In this document: positions 46,290 through 59,340 of the stretch, piece by piece
Position numbering within the stretch: the stretch's first letter is position 1
How the letters are laid out: the number at the start of each line of letters is the position of its first letter
Assembly (NCBI GenBank): GCA_034440575.1
Contig: JAOTOL010001616.1
Span: 124,001 to 188,000, forward strand
Reading direction: 5' to 3'
Length of the DNA: 64,000 nucleotides
Origin: Imbricaverruca yamaguchii
Lineage: Eukaryota; Arthropoda; Thecostraca; Neoverrucidae
Translations under genes and position numbers: made by a program
Notes under the pieces: model-generated
The model's database searches: none
What the model was told of the DNA's origin: nothing
What the model saw: the letters and a program-made list of their open reading frames with translations, nothing else

Positions 46290-48545
46290 TAGATTCAAGG
46301 CACATGTAGGGGAAATTATCAAGGATAATTTGGTAAAGGTTCCAAATTTCAACAGAGTAGATTTTGACGACATGAGAGCGACTTTAAGTGTCATCTTGGG
46401 AAGAAGAATTCTCCAATTTAAATGCCTGTGAAATGTGGGAAAAGTTCAAATCTTACTTGAAGGAAACTCAGATTAGCACGTCCCCCAAAAGCAAAGAAGC
46501 AAAAGAAGGGTAGGAAAGCCAGCATGGCTTACACCAGACTTGATAAAAGCAATTAAGGCTAAGAAAACTGCATTTAGAGTCTTTAAAGAAGCCTCAAATT
46601 TCGTGAATCTAAAGGCGTATCGAAAAGCTAGAGACACTGTGAAGCAAAAAACCAGAGCAGCAAAGCGAGCAAAAGAACTGGATTTAGCTAGAAACTGTAA
46701 TGGGGACAGTAAAAGGTTCTTTAGTTTCTACAAGCTGAGTAAAGTTTCTAGCACAATTGGTCCATTGGAAGTAAACGGGTCTACATTGGGTGAGGATAGT
46801 GAGATGGTTGAGGAGATGAGCAAGCAGTTCAAATCAGTGTTTACATTGCAAGATATGACCAATCTGCCGACCGTACACCATAGTTCAGTGACATGGGATC
46901 TGACAAATGATGTTGATTTCATTGATAGTGATGTTGTTTACAATCATATCAGGAAAATAAAGCCAAACAAGGCAGCAGGACCTGATGATATTTATGCTAG
47001 GGTGTTGCGGGAAACTGAAAAGGAACTGGCATTTCCACTTAGTATAATATTTTGTAGATCAGTTTCACAAAATGAAATTCCAACCGATTGGAAAATGGCA
47101 AATGTAGTTCCTATTTTCAAGAAAGGAGAAAGAGGGAAAGTTGAAAACTATAGGCCAGTAAGTCTCACATCCCTAGTCTGCAAGGTACTCGAATCAATTA
47201 TCAAGGATAGAATAGTTAGTTATCTGGAAGGTAGCAGATTCATTCAAGATATTCAACATGGGTTTAGAAAAGGACGATCGTGTCTCACAAACCTCTTGGA
47301 CTTTTTGAACTTCGCCACAGAACAATTTGATCAGGGAAATCAGGTTGATGTAGCATATCTTGACTTTAGTAAGGCCTTTGACAAGGTACCCCATAAACGG
47401 TTAATGATATAGCTTCAGTCCCATGATATTGCAGGTAGAATCTTAAAATGCATAGAGTTGTGGCTTTCAGATAGACAGCAAAGAGTGATGCTAAATGGTA
47501 CAAAGTCATCATGGTAAAATGTTCTTAGTGGAGTCGCCCAGGGGTCAGTACTGGGGCCACCACTGTTCATTATATTTGTAAATAACATTGAAAGTTGCCT
47601 AAGCAGTAAAGTTTTGAAATTTGCGGATGACTTGAAGGTCTTTAGGGCAATAACAGGTCAAGAGGAGCATATCTCGCTGCAAAAAGACTTAGACGAACCT
47701 GTGAAGTGGTCCGAAGAATGGCAAATGAAATTTAATTTTGATAAGTGCAAAATCATGCATGTAGGTAAGCAGCATATGAAGGCTCCATACTTGATGCGTG
47801 GCCAAGTGCTATCAGTGACTCAACAGGAGAAGGATTTAGATGTTATTCTAAACACAAAACTGGGGGCATCAGAACAGACCAAGGAAGCCAGGAAGAAGGC
47901 ACTGAGAATGCTCGGGGCAATAAATAGGAATGTGTCATACAGAAGTGAGGAAGTGATCTGGAAGCTTTACTGTGCATACGTCAGGCCACATTTGGAATGC
48001 TGCATCCAAGCTTGATCTCCTAGCTATCAAAAAGATTGTTGGCTTTTAGAGAGAGTACAAAAGAGGGCTTCAAAAATGGTTAATGGCATAAGCAACCTGG
48101 CATATGAGGAAAGATTGAAGAAATTGAATATGTTTTCACTTAGATATAGAGGGCTGAGAGGAGATCTCATCGAATTCTTTAAATTTGTCCATGGTCTGGA
48201 GAGGGGAAACCTTGGGGAAATGTTTTAATTGAACAGAAATGATGCAATTAGATGTCATAAATACAATATTAAAGTTAACCACAGCAGAACAAGGTTAAGG
48301 CAAACTTTCTTCACCAACAGGGTAGTAGAACACTGGAACCAGCTGCCAGAAAACATTGTCAGTAGCAGCACATTGAACATATTTAAAAACAGCATAGACA
48401 ATCATTATAAGAATAGAGAGCTTGCTTTTCAGTATTACAGGGAGGGCTGATTTACGGATTTGGTGGGCACCTGGTTCAGTGTACAGAGTGCAACCAAGAA
48501 GGGCCCTTGTGGCTCATAGTTGCACTAATCTTTTATGTCTTGATG
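46290..48545 (+). mobile_element. CR1-like LINE, 5'-truncated
   Basis: A non-LTR retrotransposon copy lying in the transporter intron in the sense direction. It lacks the endonuclease and begins in the linker before reverse transcriptase. It ends with a 3' tail of TTATGTCTTGATGTCTTTATG type, like the short microsatellite tails of CR1/L2-group elements. The protein layout, with FADD in RT and a C-terminal TFFTNRVVEHWNQLP segment, fits the CR1/L2/Rex1 branch of the Jockey superfamily. I cannot separate these without a tree. Confidence 0.88.
46500..48450 (+). pseudogene. CR1-like reverse transcriptase with four in-frame stops
   Basis: One reading frame carries the RT from about KPAWLTPDLIKAIKAKK to the C-terminus. 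Recognisable blocks are NKAAGPDDIYARVL, WKMANVVPIFKKGER, NYRPVSLTSLVCKVLE, HGFRKGRSCLTNLL, VDVAYLDFSKAFDKVPHKRL, GVAQGSVLGPPLF, the catalytic FADDLKVF and RVVEHWNQLPENIV. It is interrupted only by stops at 47410-47412 (TAG), 47515-47517 (TAA), 48013-48015 (TGA) and 48226-48228 (TAA), with no frameshift over 1.9 kb. A frameshift does occur upstream near 46475-46500, where the linker continues in another frame. It is inactive and moderately old. Confidence 0.9.
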
Positions 48546-51520
48546 TCTTTATGTCTTAGCCATCTGACAAGGTGGTTTCGCAACACCAGGACGAAAGCCG
48601 CGACCGTTTTGCTCGTAGTTGTGCACTTTGTCCATAGGTGACAGCACCGACGCCGCAGTGAATCGGCAGGGGTGGACAGGATCAGGATGGTTTCTCGTGT
48701 GTAAATCAAGGTGCATTGGATTGTGTGCGACATCATAGAAAGGTGTTTGATAACATCACATAACATAACACATGTATATGATATGCTGGTCACCTGTATC
48801 AAGAAAACCACAAGCAGTGAATGGTGTTCTCGTTAAAACACTTTGCAGGAGATGAAAGTATCACTTCTAGTCTTCTTTGTAACATACAGCTGAGTAATTC
48901 ATTCGTAGGGGCTCACGTTCGTCATAAAGCATTATGTGAATGTATTACAAAATGAATACATGTATTAAAGTTACGTATGCACAAAAATAGCATGTATGGA
49001 ATTAGAAACGATTGGCATCGCGGATGTGTATGTATGGAACTAAACGATATGAGTGCTAATTAATTGTATGAAATATAATTAAAAATTGCACCTCATTGTG
49101 ATGCAAGCAATACGGCTATTTTATATAAAGAAATTTTATATGCATACGTGGCCATGCTAGCCTGGGTACGATAAAGCTCTTGATATCACGTACTCAGCAG
49201 AAATGCACTTTACTCGATACATTGCTGCTTGAAACGTGGTGAGGCAGCATCTTGGAACATCTTTAGATTGCTTTATGTGAAACAAACAGCATGGCTGCAT
49301 CTCTACCTCTTGTGGGGAAATTCTACGCAACTCATCAACAGCTTGACACGATACCGGGTGATACGCCGAGTAATCAGCTACACATATGCGAAGACATTAT
49401 CAGGATAATTTTGGTAATAAAGTTCCAGGAAGTGAGACAGGGTGGGGTTTCTGAGAAATGTCTAGCTGTGAAGAAGACATAGAGAGGGTGTCTGGCGAGT
49501 GCCTTAAACTATGGGCGCTTGAGAGGGTTCAATCTCTTGCGATCCCACGCGATCGAAATGCAGAGTACAAGAGCAGGTGCATAAGTTGTGGCAGTGCAAA
49601 GAAAATATCCGAATACCAGGAGAGAAAACAGCGTCACAGCACCCCTCAAACCTGAAGATGAACTACCTACTTAATATCCAAAATAAGAAAGATGGGACGA
49701 CACTACAAGAAGAGAGGAACTTCCTGCAGGACCAGCACAGTCATCGACAGCGTTACGTCGGCGCCGTAGACAGGCTTACCAGCGACGTGTGACGAAAGGC
49801 CAACGAGCGACGTGCTCCAGAAATTGAGTCCATGCACAGAGACGCCATCCGAGAGCTCAGTAGTGTCGTGCTTCATGCCGATTCTGACCACCAGTCGAAC
49901 CACGACACACATGATGACAGTGGCGACGAGTTCGCGCCGACAGACGTGCGGAGGCGGAACAGGCTCTTCACTATCACATTGGACGCCTAAGCTGAAGTCC
50001 TAGACGCAAATCACGCAGGCGCCCGAAAGGCAGCGAAAATCCTAACGGCTTTTTCTGAAGACACTTGAATGCTTAGGACTGCCGGCATCAACGTGGCCAC
50101 CAAGATCAATATCCAGGTAGCACTGGATAAAACGTGAATGGACGAGCTCGCTGCCATCGCCGGACAGACCGCTGGCTGCACGGCGGTGTCTTGTGATGGC
50201 CGAGGCTACAAACGGTATAACCAGACAGTGCAGAACCAAATCTATGCAAAGATGCACCCCGGTGACTTGCATGTTGGTCACTTTACATGCGGATATGGAG
50301 AAAAACACACAGTAAAGCTGTGCGCTGACAACTCGCCCTGCTCTTGTCAGGCAGGTGCATAAACGTCGATCATGTGCCAAAGATCGGGGATGGTGGCGCC
50401 GATCAGGTGACAGGGTTGGAAATTGGAGATGACTTGTGTTGAGCGCATTATTACCGCGGCTGCTACAGTGTGCGACTGTCACCACTCTCGACTGCCGTTC
50501 AAGGCGCTGTTCTGCGAGCTAGATGGCGTCACCGGCGGTCCACCTAGGTTTCTCGGCTCCATTGGCCGAGAGATGGCGTCAGATGTACGCGATCGGTGCG
50601 CCGCGCCGTCTGTTGCCGTTGCGCGCGATTCTCCTGCTGTGCCAGCTGAGTCGAGCGTGACATGAGTGCCGATATGAAGCTGTTTTACGAGTGTGCCACG
50701 GCGGCAGTGGCGTCACTGGGAGCGCCCACAGCACGGCGCACGGCGGTCTGTACGTCCCCGCCGGCACACTGCACATAGCCGTCTGCCGCGCGTGTACGTG
50801 TCACAGGAGCGACCGGGTACCGAGCTGATGACTTTGTTCGAGTACACGTGTTGTGCATATGTGCCGACTGTCCTCAGTGCAAAACATATGTCCGATGCTG
50901 TATTCGACGCACCGCATCTCTTCGTCTGCATCGACAAAGCAGCTACTGTGGCATGGAGGACCTGGCCCTGCTACGAGCCGGCGTGCAGCGTGACGGCTGC
51001 ATGGGCCACCAGTGAAACATTCTGCTGGCCATGCTGGATGTCGAGGTCAGGGCGCAGGCGGTGGCCATAATCAAGTCATTAAGACTGTCGCCCCAGTCAT
51101 CTGACAAAGTGAGGCCCTTCAGAGTTCCCGGCGCTCAACGTCGATGCGTTATCGCACCTGGAGCTGGTAGACATCTCGACGGTCATCGTGGAATCGCACC
51201 TCACCAAGTCAATGACCCACGCCCAGCCACGGAGATCCTCGGACAAACGCCGCTGCTGACTGGGGTGCCTTGCCACAGCCAGGTGACGGAGAGGGCGGTG
51301 AAGTTGACGTGAGAAGCGGCCTCCCAGGTCTGTGGCGACAGGCGACAAGATGGGCACTCGCCCAGTAAACTGTGTGCCAGGAAGAGTAGCCCAGGACGGA
51401 AGACGGTCGCTCGGTATAAAGCAATGTAGACACATGTGGTCAAGAATAAATGTCAGTAAACATGACACAAACTAGTTTTATGCGGTAGACAGGTGAAAAA
51501 ATAGCAGAAAGACAGACGGG
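48546..51520. other. intronic stretch, no recognised gene
   Basis: The part to 49400 is AT-rich. From about 49600 to 51350 the sequence is GC-richer with several open frames (for example 50138-50362 and 50693-51070 on +, 50042-50485 on -). It looks like decayed coding DNA, but I could not match it to a family. Confidence 0.45.
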
Positions 51521-51524
51521 TACA

Positions 51525-51525
51525 G

Positions 51526-51578
<53 letters not shown>

Positions 51579-51830
51579 GAGAAAGAGATAGAGATAGATA
51601 GATATATAAATATGTAGATATATAGATAGAGAGATAAATAGATAGATGGAGAGATAGATGGAGAGATATAGATATTTGAGATAGATAGATAGATATGTAG
51701 ACAGATAGATAGACAGATAGATAAATAGATAGATGGAGAGATAGATAGATGGAGAGATAGATAGAGAGATATAGATATTTGAGATAGATAGGTAGATATA
51801 TAGAAAGATAGAGATAGAGCGTACTGCCAT
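51525..51830. repeat. (GA)n and GATA-rich microsatellite
   Basis: A pure GA run (about 51530-51574) passes into GATAGATA with TAGATGGAGA and GATATTTGAGATA interruptions. The stretch GGAGAGATATAGATATTTGA recurs at about 51660 and 51765, a duplication of roughly 105 bp. Minus-strand frames here read Ile-Tyr-Leu-Ser repeats and are artefacts. Confidence 0.95.
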
Positions 51831-52479
51831 CAGAACAATGCGCCAAGGGACATCGCTTAAAATGTGTATCACATTCCACTCTATTAGGTGATAAAGTTGC
51901 AATGGTGCTAGAGATCATTTTTACTTTGAGAAGCAAGAACATGCATTTAATTCTGAGTATTATTTGAAGATGGTGAATGTCAATTTGTGTCATTTTAAAT
52001 GTGATCGACTTCCGGTACAACACCCGTAACACGTTTTTGTAGGAACTGAGTAATGGTTGCTTGGTAGCCTCTGAGTAATGGTTGCTTTGACCAGATTTGA
52101 GCGATGCATCACTTCTTTTCAAAACCACTCAGTTTGTGTTTAGCAAAGATGTAGTTATCACTGGGACAAACCTAAAACGCTTTGTCGAAACGGGGTCAGT
52201 TAAAAGTTGCGGAGGTGTAGCAGGGTATGGGCATACTCGCTCTCATCTTTCCCGTCCAAGAAAATCAAAATAAATGACCACGTGGGAATAGGGTTACTGA
52301 ACAGTGAGCTCAATGGTCATGCAGGTGAGCTGTCGCCGAGTCGACGACTCTCCAGGCCTCCTGTGCTCCAGTGTGTGACAGCGAACGGGTACCGAGCGTG
52401 GGACCGGTCGCGGTTCGCCGTGTGTGACCACGAAGCACCACACGGCGCCGTGCCGGTGGATCGACGCCCGGCTACCCCA

Positions 52480-52595
52480 CCTCGCTCCCCGTCCGTCTAC
52501 CCCCACCTCGCTCCCCGTCCGTGTACCCCGTCTCGCTCCCCGTCCGTGTACCCCGTCTCGCTCCCCGTCCGTGTACGCCATCTCACTCACCCCCG
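52480..52595. repeat. 25-bp tandem repeat
   Basis: About four units containing CTCGCTCCCCGTCCGTGTAC. Starts at 52507 and 52532 fix the 25-bp period. It lies within a GC-rich patch from about 52380. Confidence 0.85.
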
Positions 52596-52937
52596 CTGAT
52601 TGTGTTCCTTCAGCGCGTCAGAGCCGACAGTCTTGGGGTGTGGAGTGCACTTAAACTACCCACATTGATAGTTCGGCCTTCGGAGCTAGATTCAGCGCGT
52701 GATCAAATTCCGGGGCGTTGGACCAGTGGTTAATAACATCCGATTTTAATGAAACTATTGCTGAACATCATGAACTATGAACTGAATCGTACAACAGGAA
52801 CATTCAGCGATTTCAGTAATTTAATGCACATGTATTGAGGTGGTCGTTGAGCGATGTGGATGAGTGAATGAGCGGAACACATTCTGCGTCATCGTCAGGT
52901 AGATGACGAAGGCCCCTTGCCTGAGATATAGTCATTT

Positions 52938-53032
52938 TGCCGAAACGTTGACTAATATAGCATAATCCCTAACGCTACTTTTAATGTAAACTCAGCACAT
53001 CCTGGTATATTGAGGGTTGTACATTTCGTCTC
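52938..53032 (+). repeat. dispersed repeat with CGAAACGTTG motif, copy 2
   Basis: Reads GCCGAAACGTTGACTAATAT through TGTACATTTCGTC, the inverted counterpart of 38834-38928. Just upstream, GATGACGAAGGCCCCTTGCC precedes the GAAAC. That ordering is loosely like a hammerhead ribozyme core, but it is degenerate. Confidence 0.8.
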
Positions 53033-54725
53033 ATGCAATGAATACACAAGTAATTGGCATTGGCGCGAACACCGCACATTCGTGCATAAGACCACCGGCG
53101 AACAGCCACGATCGGCGCGCCATGCGTCGGGCGATACAAACCAGACATCGCGCGGCGAACTTCTCCGCCAGCAGCTATCCGTCCAACCAAGCCCATGGAG
53201 TCGTAACTCGCCGCGGGTGCAGACTCCGGTCACAGCGCCACGGGTGGACCGGCGGACGCTCCGCTCGCGGGTCTCGCGCGGCTGACCTCTCGACTTGTGC
53301 CTGGCTGTCGGCAGCTGGCGCACTATGCTGGACACGGTCGGCTATCACGGGCGGGCTGACACCACGCACCCGAGGTGCCGTCAGCCTTGTGACGATACGA
53401 CACACGATACGACACACGATACGACACGTGTGTCGACAATCGCGCCGAGACGCGGCACACCTGGCGCCTGAATGGCACGCCGCAGTGTAGCGGTGGCCGG
53501 AGTGATGACGTGCTGTGCAGGTCTTGTGTGCGAGTGAGACCGTAGGCGGAGACACGTGAAGAGGCGGACATGATCCAACCTAGCAGACCGGTTGTACCCG
53601 GTCCGACAGTGCCCATGTCACCTTGCCAATGACTTTGCACTTAGAGGACTGGTAAATTCGGTAGTGCAAAGTTGCTGTGAAAAAAAAACAGAACGTGGCT
53701 CTATTTTCATTTGGAAGTTGTAGATACCGGATACAAATATTGCTTGTGCACGTGCATGCCTTTTTGTAAACTTGCTCGTTCAACCTGACGAAGTGTCTAG
53801 TGATGCTCAACACTATTCAACACTATCCAGCGTCACAAAAGGAACGCTAGCAAGAAGCGTGATGAGTGCGATTTGGCAAATGCATGAGCTTTTGGATTGC
53901 TGGACATTTGATGACAGAGCAGAGCATTACATAAGATAAGTTGTGGATGATAATTGTTGCGAGATAAGCTTAAGACTCAACTATATTGTTCACGCCCAGT
54001 TTGAACTGCGAGTGGAGAGCCAAAAACGTTCCAGAATGAATGAATTGCGCGTAGTGGTTAGCAAGCAACACCGAGCGGTCATTCACAATGAGTCACCAAC
54101 GGCAAAGGCATTCACAACCACATGACGTCTCGTCCGTCGTACTCATAGCTCGCACCAAGCTGAATCAGATCAGATCATTCTGCTGCATCAGGACGAGCGA
54201 CGAAAAGGTGCCCACATCTCCAGAAGAAATAGTAAAATGGCTTAAGCTCGCTCCGCGTTTTAGCTAGGCTGATCTCCTTGGCTCACTGCAACCTTACACC
54301 ATCTGCCGCCTGCCCCTGCCACCTGAACCAGCACACTCCAGTTGATTACATTATCAAATGTTCATTGACTTGCGACGGTTGAGCAAGTCTGCATATAGAA
54401 GTGGAAATACCCCCCCCCCCTCATCACCTCCACACCCACATCCACATACACACCCCACAAAAATATATATTTTCCGAAGGCACAGATGGGAATGTTTTGA
54501 ATTATGAAAAGTATCTGAAGAAGGAAAAAGAACGCTGGCAGAGAGGACAGCCATGCACCGCAGAGCAGTCTCTCCAGAGCGCCTACAGAACCGTACAAAC
54601 GGAACGTCAACAAGTGTTGAAATTCCACTGGCAGGCCCTCCATTCAGTTAGGATGGCGGAGCGGCAAGTGATAAAGCGCAACATGTTTTTCTGATGGCGG
54701 TAGTGTTGGTGGTTTTAACCGGTGA
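53033..54725. other. intronic stretch, no recognised gene
   Basis: Three copies of CACACGATACGA-like words occur at about 53400-53430. A + strand frame near 54480-54694 is rich in Lys, Glu and Arg (NYEKYLKKEKERWQRGQ), with no family assigned. Confidence 0.45.
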
Positions 54726-54726
54726 T

Positions 54727-55725
54727 GGCCGCTACGTGTGTGACAGAGGCGCTGTGGGTGTGACAGAGGCGCTGTGGGTGTGACACAGGCGCTGTGGGTG
54801 TGACAGAGGCGCTGTGGGTGTGACAGAGGCGCTGTGGGTGTGACAGAGGCGCTGTGGGTGTGACAAAGGCGCTGTGGGTGTGACAGAGGCGCTGTGGGTG
54901 TGACAGAGGCGCTGTGGGTGTGACAGAGGCGCTGTGGGTGTGACAGAGGCGCTGTGGGTGTGACAGAGGCGCTGTGGGTGTGACACAGGCGCTGTGGGTG
55001 TGACAGAGGCGCTGCGGGTGTGACAAAGGCGCTGTAGGCATAGTAGAGGCGATGTAGGTATGACAGACACGTTGCTGGTGTAACAGAGGTGCTGTGGGTG
55101 TGACAGACACTGTAGGCATACAGAGGAACTGTAGGCACACAGAGGAACTGTAGACATACAGAGGAACTGTAGGCATACAGAGGCACTGCAGGTGTGACAG
55201 AGGAAATGTAGGTTTGACAGAGGCACTGTAGGCATACAGAGGCACTGTAGGTGTGACAGAGGCGCTGTGGGTGTGACACAGGCGCTGTGGGTGTGACACA
55301 GGCGCTGTAGGCATAGTATAGGCGATGTAGGTATGACAGAAACGCTGCGGGTGTAACAGAGGTGCTGTGGGTGTGACAGACACTGCAGGCATACAGAGGA
55401 ACTGTAGACATACAGAGGAACTGTAGGCATACAGAGGCACTGCAGGTGTGACAGAGGAAATGTAGGTTTGACAGAGGCATTGTAGGCATACAGAGGCACT
55501 GTAGGTGTGACAGAGACGGTATAGGTGTGACAGAGGCACTGTAGGTATAGAGACGTTGTAGGTGTGACAGAGGCACTGTAGGTATATAGAGGAACTTTAG
55601 GTTTTATAGAAGACCTTGTAGGTGTGAGAGAGTCGTTGTAGGTGTGCCAGAGGCATTGTAGGCATATAGAGGCACTGTAGGTGTAACAGAGTCGTTGTAG
55701 GTGTGACAGAGGCTGTGTAGAGATG
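54727..55725. repeat. 20-bp minisatellite, homogeneous then degenerate
   Basis: Left part (54727-55030): nearly identical 20-bp units GCTGTGGGTGTGACAGAGGC. Right part: diverged 14-20-bp units with GTAGGCATACAGAGGAACTG and similar. A block of about 273 bp is duplicated: the TAGTA variant at 55041 recurs at 55314 with the same series of variants after it. Minus-strand frames of 255-310 codons come from the array. Confidence 0.94.
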
Positions 55726-58375
55726 TCAGAGACGTTGCTCAGGAGGATGAATTATTCCTTGTTTTGCCTTCGTGATGTTAGATGGTTGCATGCGAAAATA
55801 GTATTTCATGACCTGAGGTCAGGAAATGACCTTGACCCAACTTAGCGCCAATGTGCTTCATCTGTGAATTGCGTTGAACCTGCTACTGTTGAGAAACATG
55901 GAATATGCAATTAAAGCGAAAATGTTCTGGGGTACCAAAAATAGTTGTACAAATTGTAGCTATTCCTGGCGAGTTAATTGATTTGTTGCGATAAAGATAG
56001 GCGATAACTTCCCATCTCCTTGGAAGACTCGGACCATATTGTTCGATTCATTTACTCCGATAATTAAATGCTTTAACGTGGAGCATATAGGCCAGGACGG
56101 TCAGCTTCTCCAAAGCGTTTTCATGTCACCAGCTTTTGTTTTGCTGGGTTCTCACAGTAACTTCTTGAGGCGATGGTCTGGATCCGATGCTGTCCCAACC
56201 TACCGGCTACTGTTCAACAGCTTTTTCCAGTCACCCGGCCAGTTACCTTGTAATGCCTTACCAACTAGCACCATTCAGTGCCACTGACACTGTAACGGTG
56301 CCACTGGTACCTCTCAATCATGACTTGCGACATCATTTCGTGGCTCATTGCATTTGCATAGGCGTGCATCTCCAGCGCTTCCTGGGTGACGTCGATAAGG
56401 TTGCCAGACGTAAGATAGTGAACACACCAAGGGAAACGTTATTTCCACAAGAAAAAAAACCCACCAAAGTAAGCTTCCGTGGGCAAACTTTATTCATAGC
56501 TTTGCCTTCATCAGTCATCCGTCAAGGGGTCAGCCACCTTTAAAGTGAAATGAAGTGTGGATGTGAACTTGGGTGACAATCTAAGACGTCTTATTGCACT
56601 ATATGTAGGGTCACGAAGTTCTAAGTCGGGAATTAGTCAAAATGATCATGCTTCATCATTAGCCTCAAAATATCTTCCTTGTGTCTCATGCAAGAGCATG
56701 CATCACAGAACTACGCTACGGTTCAGGTTTTGCCAAACAACAAATCAATCCTATGCTGGAAAGTGAAACAGTTGGGTCATTGGTACCCAACAGATAAGCA
56801 AGCATCCAATATTTGATGTTTATTTGGTGGCTGTGTCTTGGACACATCTTTGCATCTGCAACATTTTGCCTGCTTGCATATTTTGATAATTGTCTCGACT
56901 ACATGGCTACCGCAATGCCGTTGCCAGGGGTAGAAAGAACTTCATCCCTGCACACGAGCCCGCCGAACATGCTTTCCAGAATATGTACTATGTAGGGCCA
57001 TAGCGCGAATCTAGGTACCATGGCGTAGTGCAAATCAACGTATAACAAGGTGGTATAGTTATGGTTTTCGTTATGTGGTACCGGTTGAGGTAATCAGTAC
57101 TTTGAAGATGCATTATTGCGTTTCAGACCAAAGCGCTAACTTCGTTTTGCTGTCCGGGGGCCTTATAAGCTGTCAATGAGGAATGACGCTTTCTGTGATG
57201 CTTCTGCATCCTAAATCCTCGCCATCTCGGTCCTCCACCGAGAAGTGCAGATTGCTATTTAGTTCCTTGCTGCTGTCAATACTAACCATGGAAGAGTTTG
57301 CACATTCTGCCAATAGTGGTCAGATATTTATTCTGCCCGGATTGTGACGTCCGGGGAAACATAGTGCTTAATCTGGACTTTAACCTCACATTGTACACTT
57401 GTTCAATATGACCATTCCGATATTTTTCTTAGGTGACTCTTGAACCGCTAACACCATCGCATTGAAATTAAGGATGCATTGCGATACGTCTCTTGTGCAA
57501 ATTGCAGCGAAGCATTATGCTTTATACTGTTGCTTCACCGGATGCAGGCAAGGCCAAATTCAGGTCATGACCACCTCTCAATATTTTCGTGAGTGCATTA
57601 AAACATTTTTCGTATGCAAGATACTGTCAAAGGTGAAACATCGGTGTACATGAGAACAATCACCGAATAACCACAGCAATACAAGACCCGACCTAAGAGC
57701 ATATCCTTTGGTTAAATCAAGTGCCGTATTATGAAAATATTTCATCGCGCATGGCTTTCTTTCCAAACATTTTTGTTTAACTCTGAAAGAAGGTGATGGT
57801 AAGTAATAGTATACAAATCGTGCCAGGTTTCAAATAATTTTATGTCAGGCCAATATGATACAACCTGAAACGTCCCGAGGGTACGTGTGCTTCAGACGAT
57901 CTAGAGGCTAAATAAGGACTATTGTGAAGTGAAATGACTAGGTTTGGGGTAATTTCGCACTCGGAATTCACTTCTGATACGACTTTAGTCCCTGCATTTG
58001 ATTTGACGAGTTATATTTGTCCTTGTTTTGGTGAGGAGACTTTTCACAGGAAATAGAAAAGCATGCATATTCCTCAAAATTATGGTGGTGGGGTTGAAAG
58101 TAGAATGGGTATATCTTGGTGGCACTCACTTACTAAGCGCCATCTCATTCTAAAATTGTCACCTTCACCGGTTTATGCAAATATTTCCAGGTATTTGACC
58201 TTCTGGAGTTGGCTATCTTGGTCTTTGTGCGTGTCGCCTGTGTTAGCTTATGACTTCTGTTTGCATATCAACAATGAAGCAGGAAATCGCATTTGTTTTG
58301 CGATTAGGATTCAGAAGCCAGCGAAGACGGGTGGCTGACTGCACCCCGCCGTTGACGTATTTAACGGTAACTGGA
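55726..58375. other. intronic stretch, no recognised gene
   Basis: 2.6 kb of mostly AT-rich sequence with only short open frames (under 120 codons) and no recognised repeat. Confidence 0.5.
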
Positions 58376-59340
58376 CAAATGTACGTAAGTAAACGTACGT
58401 AAGCTCAGATGTACGTATGCGCAAATGTACGTAAGCGCAGATGTACGTGTGGGAAATGTACGTATGCGCAAAAGTACGTATGCGCAAATGTACGTAAGCG
58501 CAAATGTACGTATGCGCAAATGTACGTAAGCGCAAATGTACGTCAACGTAAATGTACGTAAGTGCAAATGTACGTAAGCGCAAAAGTACGTATGCACAAA
58601 TGTACGCAAGCGCAAATGTACGTAACAGCAAATGTACGTATATGTAAATGTACATAAGCGCATATGTACGTAAGCACAAATGTACGTAAGCGAAAATGCA
58701 GGTAAAGCTAAATGTACGTAAGCGCATATGTACGTGTGGCAATTGTACGTATGCGCAAATGTATGTATGCGCAAATGTACGTGAGAGCAAACGTACGTAG
58801 GGCATATGCACCTAACCAAATGTGCTTAAACGCAAATGCACGTACGACTAAATGTACGTGCATTGGCCGATACGTACATTTGCTCTTGCATTCTTTTACG
58901 TTTAGGTACTGTTGTGCTTACGTACATTTGCGATTACGTACTTTTGCCCTTACGTACATTTGCGTTTACGTACATTTGCGTTTACGTACATTTACACATA
59001 CGTACATTTGCGCGTACGTACTTTTGCGTATACATACATTTGCGTGTACGTACTTTTGCGCTTACGTACACTTGCGCTTACGTACTTTTGTACATACGTA
59101 CATTTGCGCATACGTACATGTGCGCTTACGTACTTTTGCGCATACGTACATTTGCGCATAGGTACCTTTGTCATGCGTACATTTGCGTTTACGTACATTA
59201 GCCATACGTACATCTGCGCTTACGTACAATTGCCTCACCTATATCTGCGCTTACGTACATTTGCTTACGTATATTTGCTTACGTACATATGCCATACGAC
59301 AATCTGCCATACATGCATTTGTCCTTACGTACATTTTTCC
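58376..59340. repeat. inverted pair of 16-bp arrays (fold-back) with TACGTA
   Basis: Left arm (58376-58862): about 30 units of the form GTACGTAAGCGCAAAT. Right arm (58868-59340): about 30 units of the reverse complement, ATTTGCGCTTACGTAC. The arms are nearly equal in length and meet at a spacer around GCATTGGCC (about 58861-58869). Each unit holds the self-complementary word TACGTA. The unit order is not obviously mirrored, so the arms may have diverged or expanded separately. Open frames on both strands (up to 166 codons) are by-products. Confidence 0.92.

Noticed and set aside
51453..52128. Minus-strand frames of 149 and 216 codons
   Set aside because: They are dominated by the GA/GATA microsatellite.
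58376..59340. CRISPR array
   Set aside because: The units are contiguous with no unique spacers of constant length, they occur in both orientations, and the context is eukaryotic.
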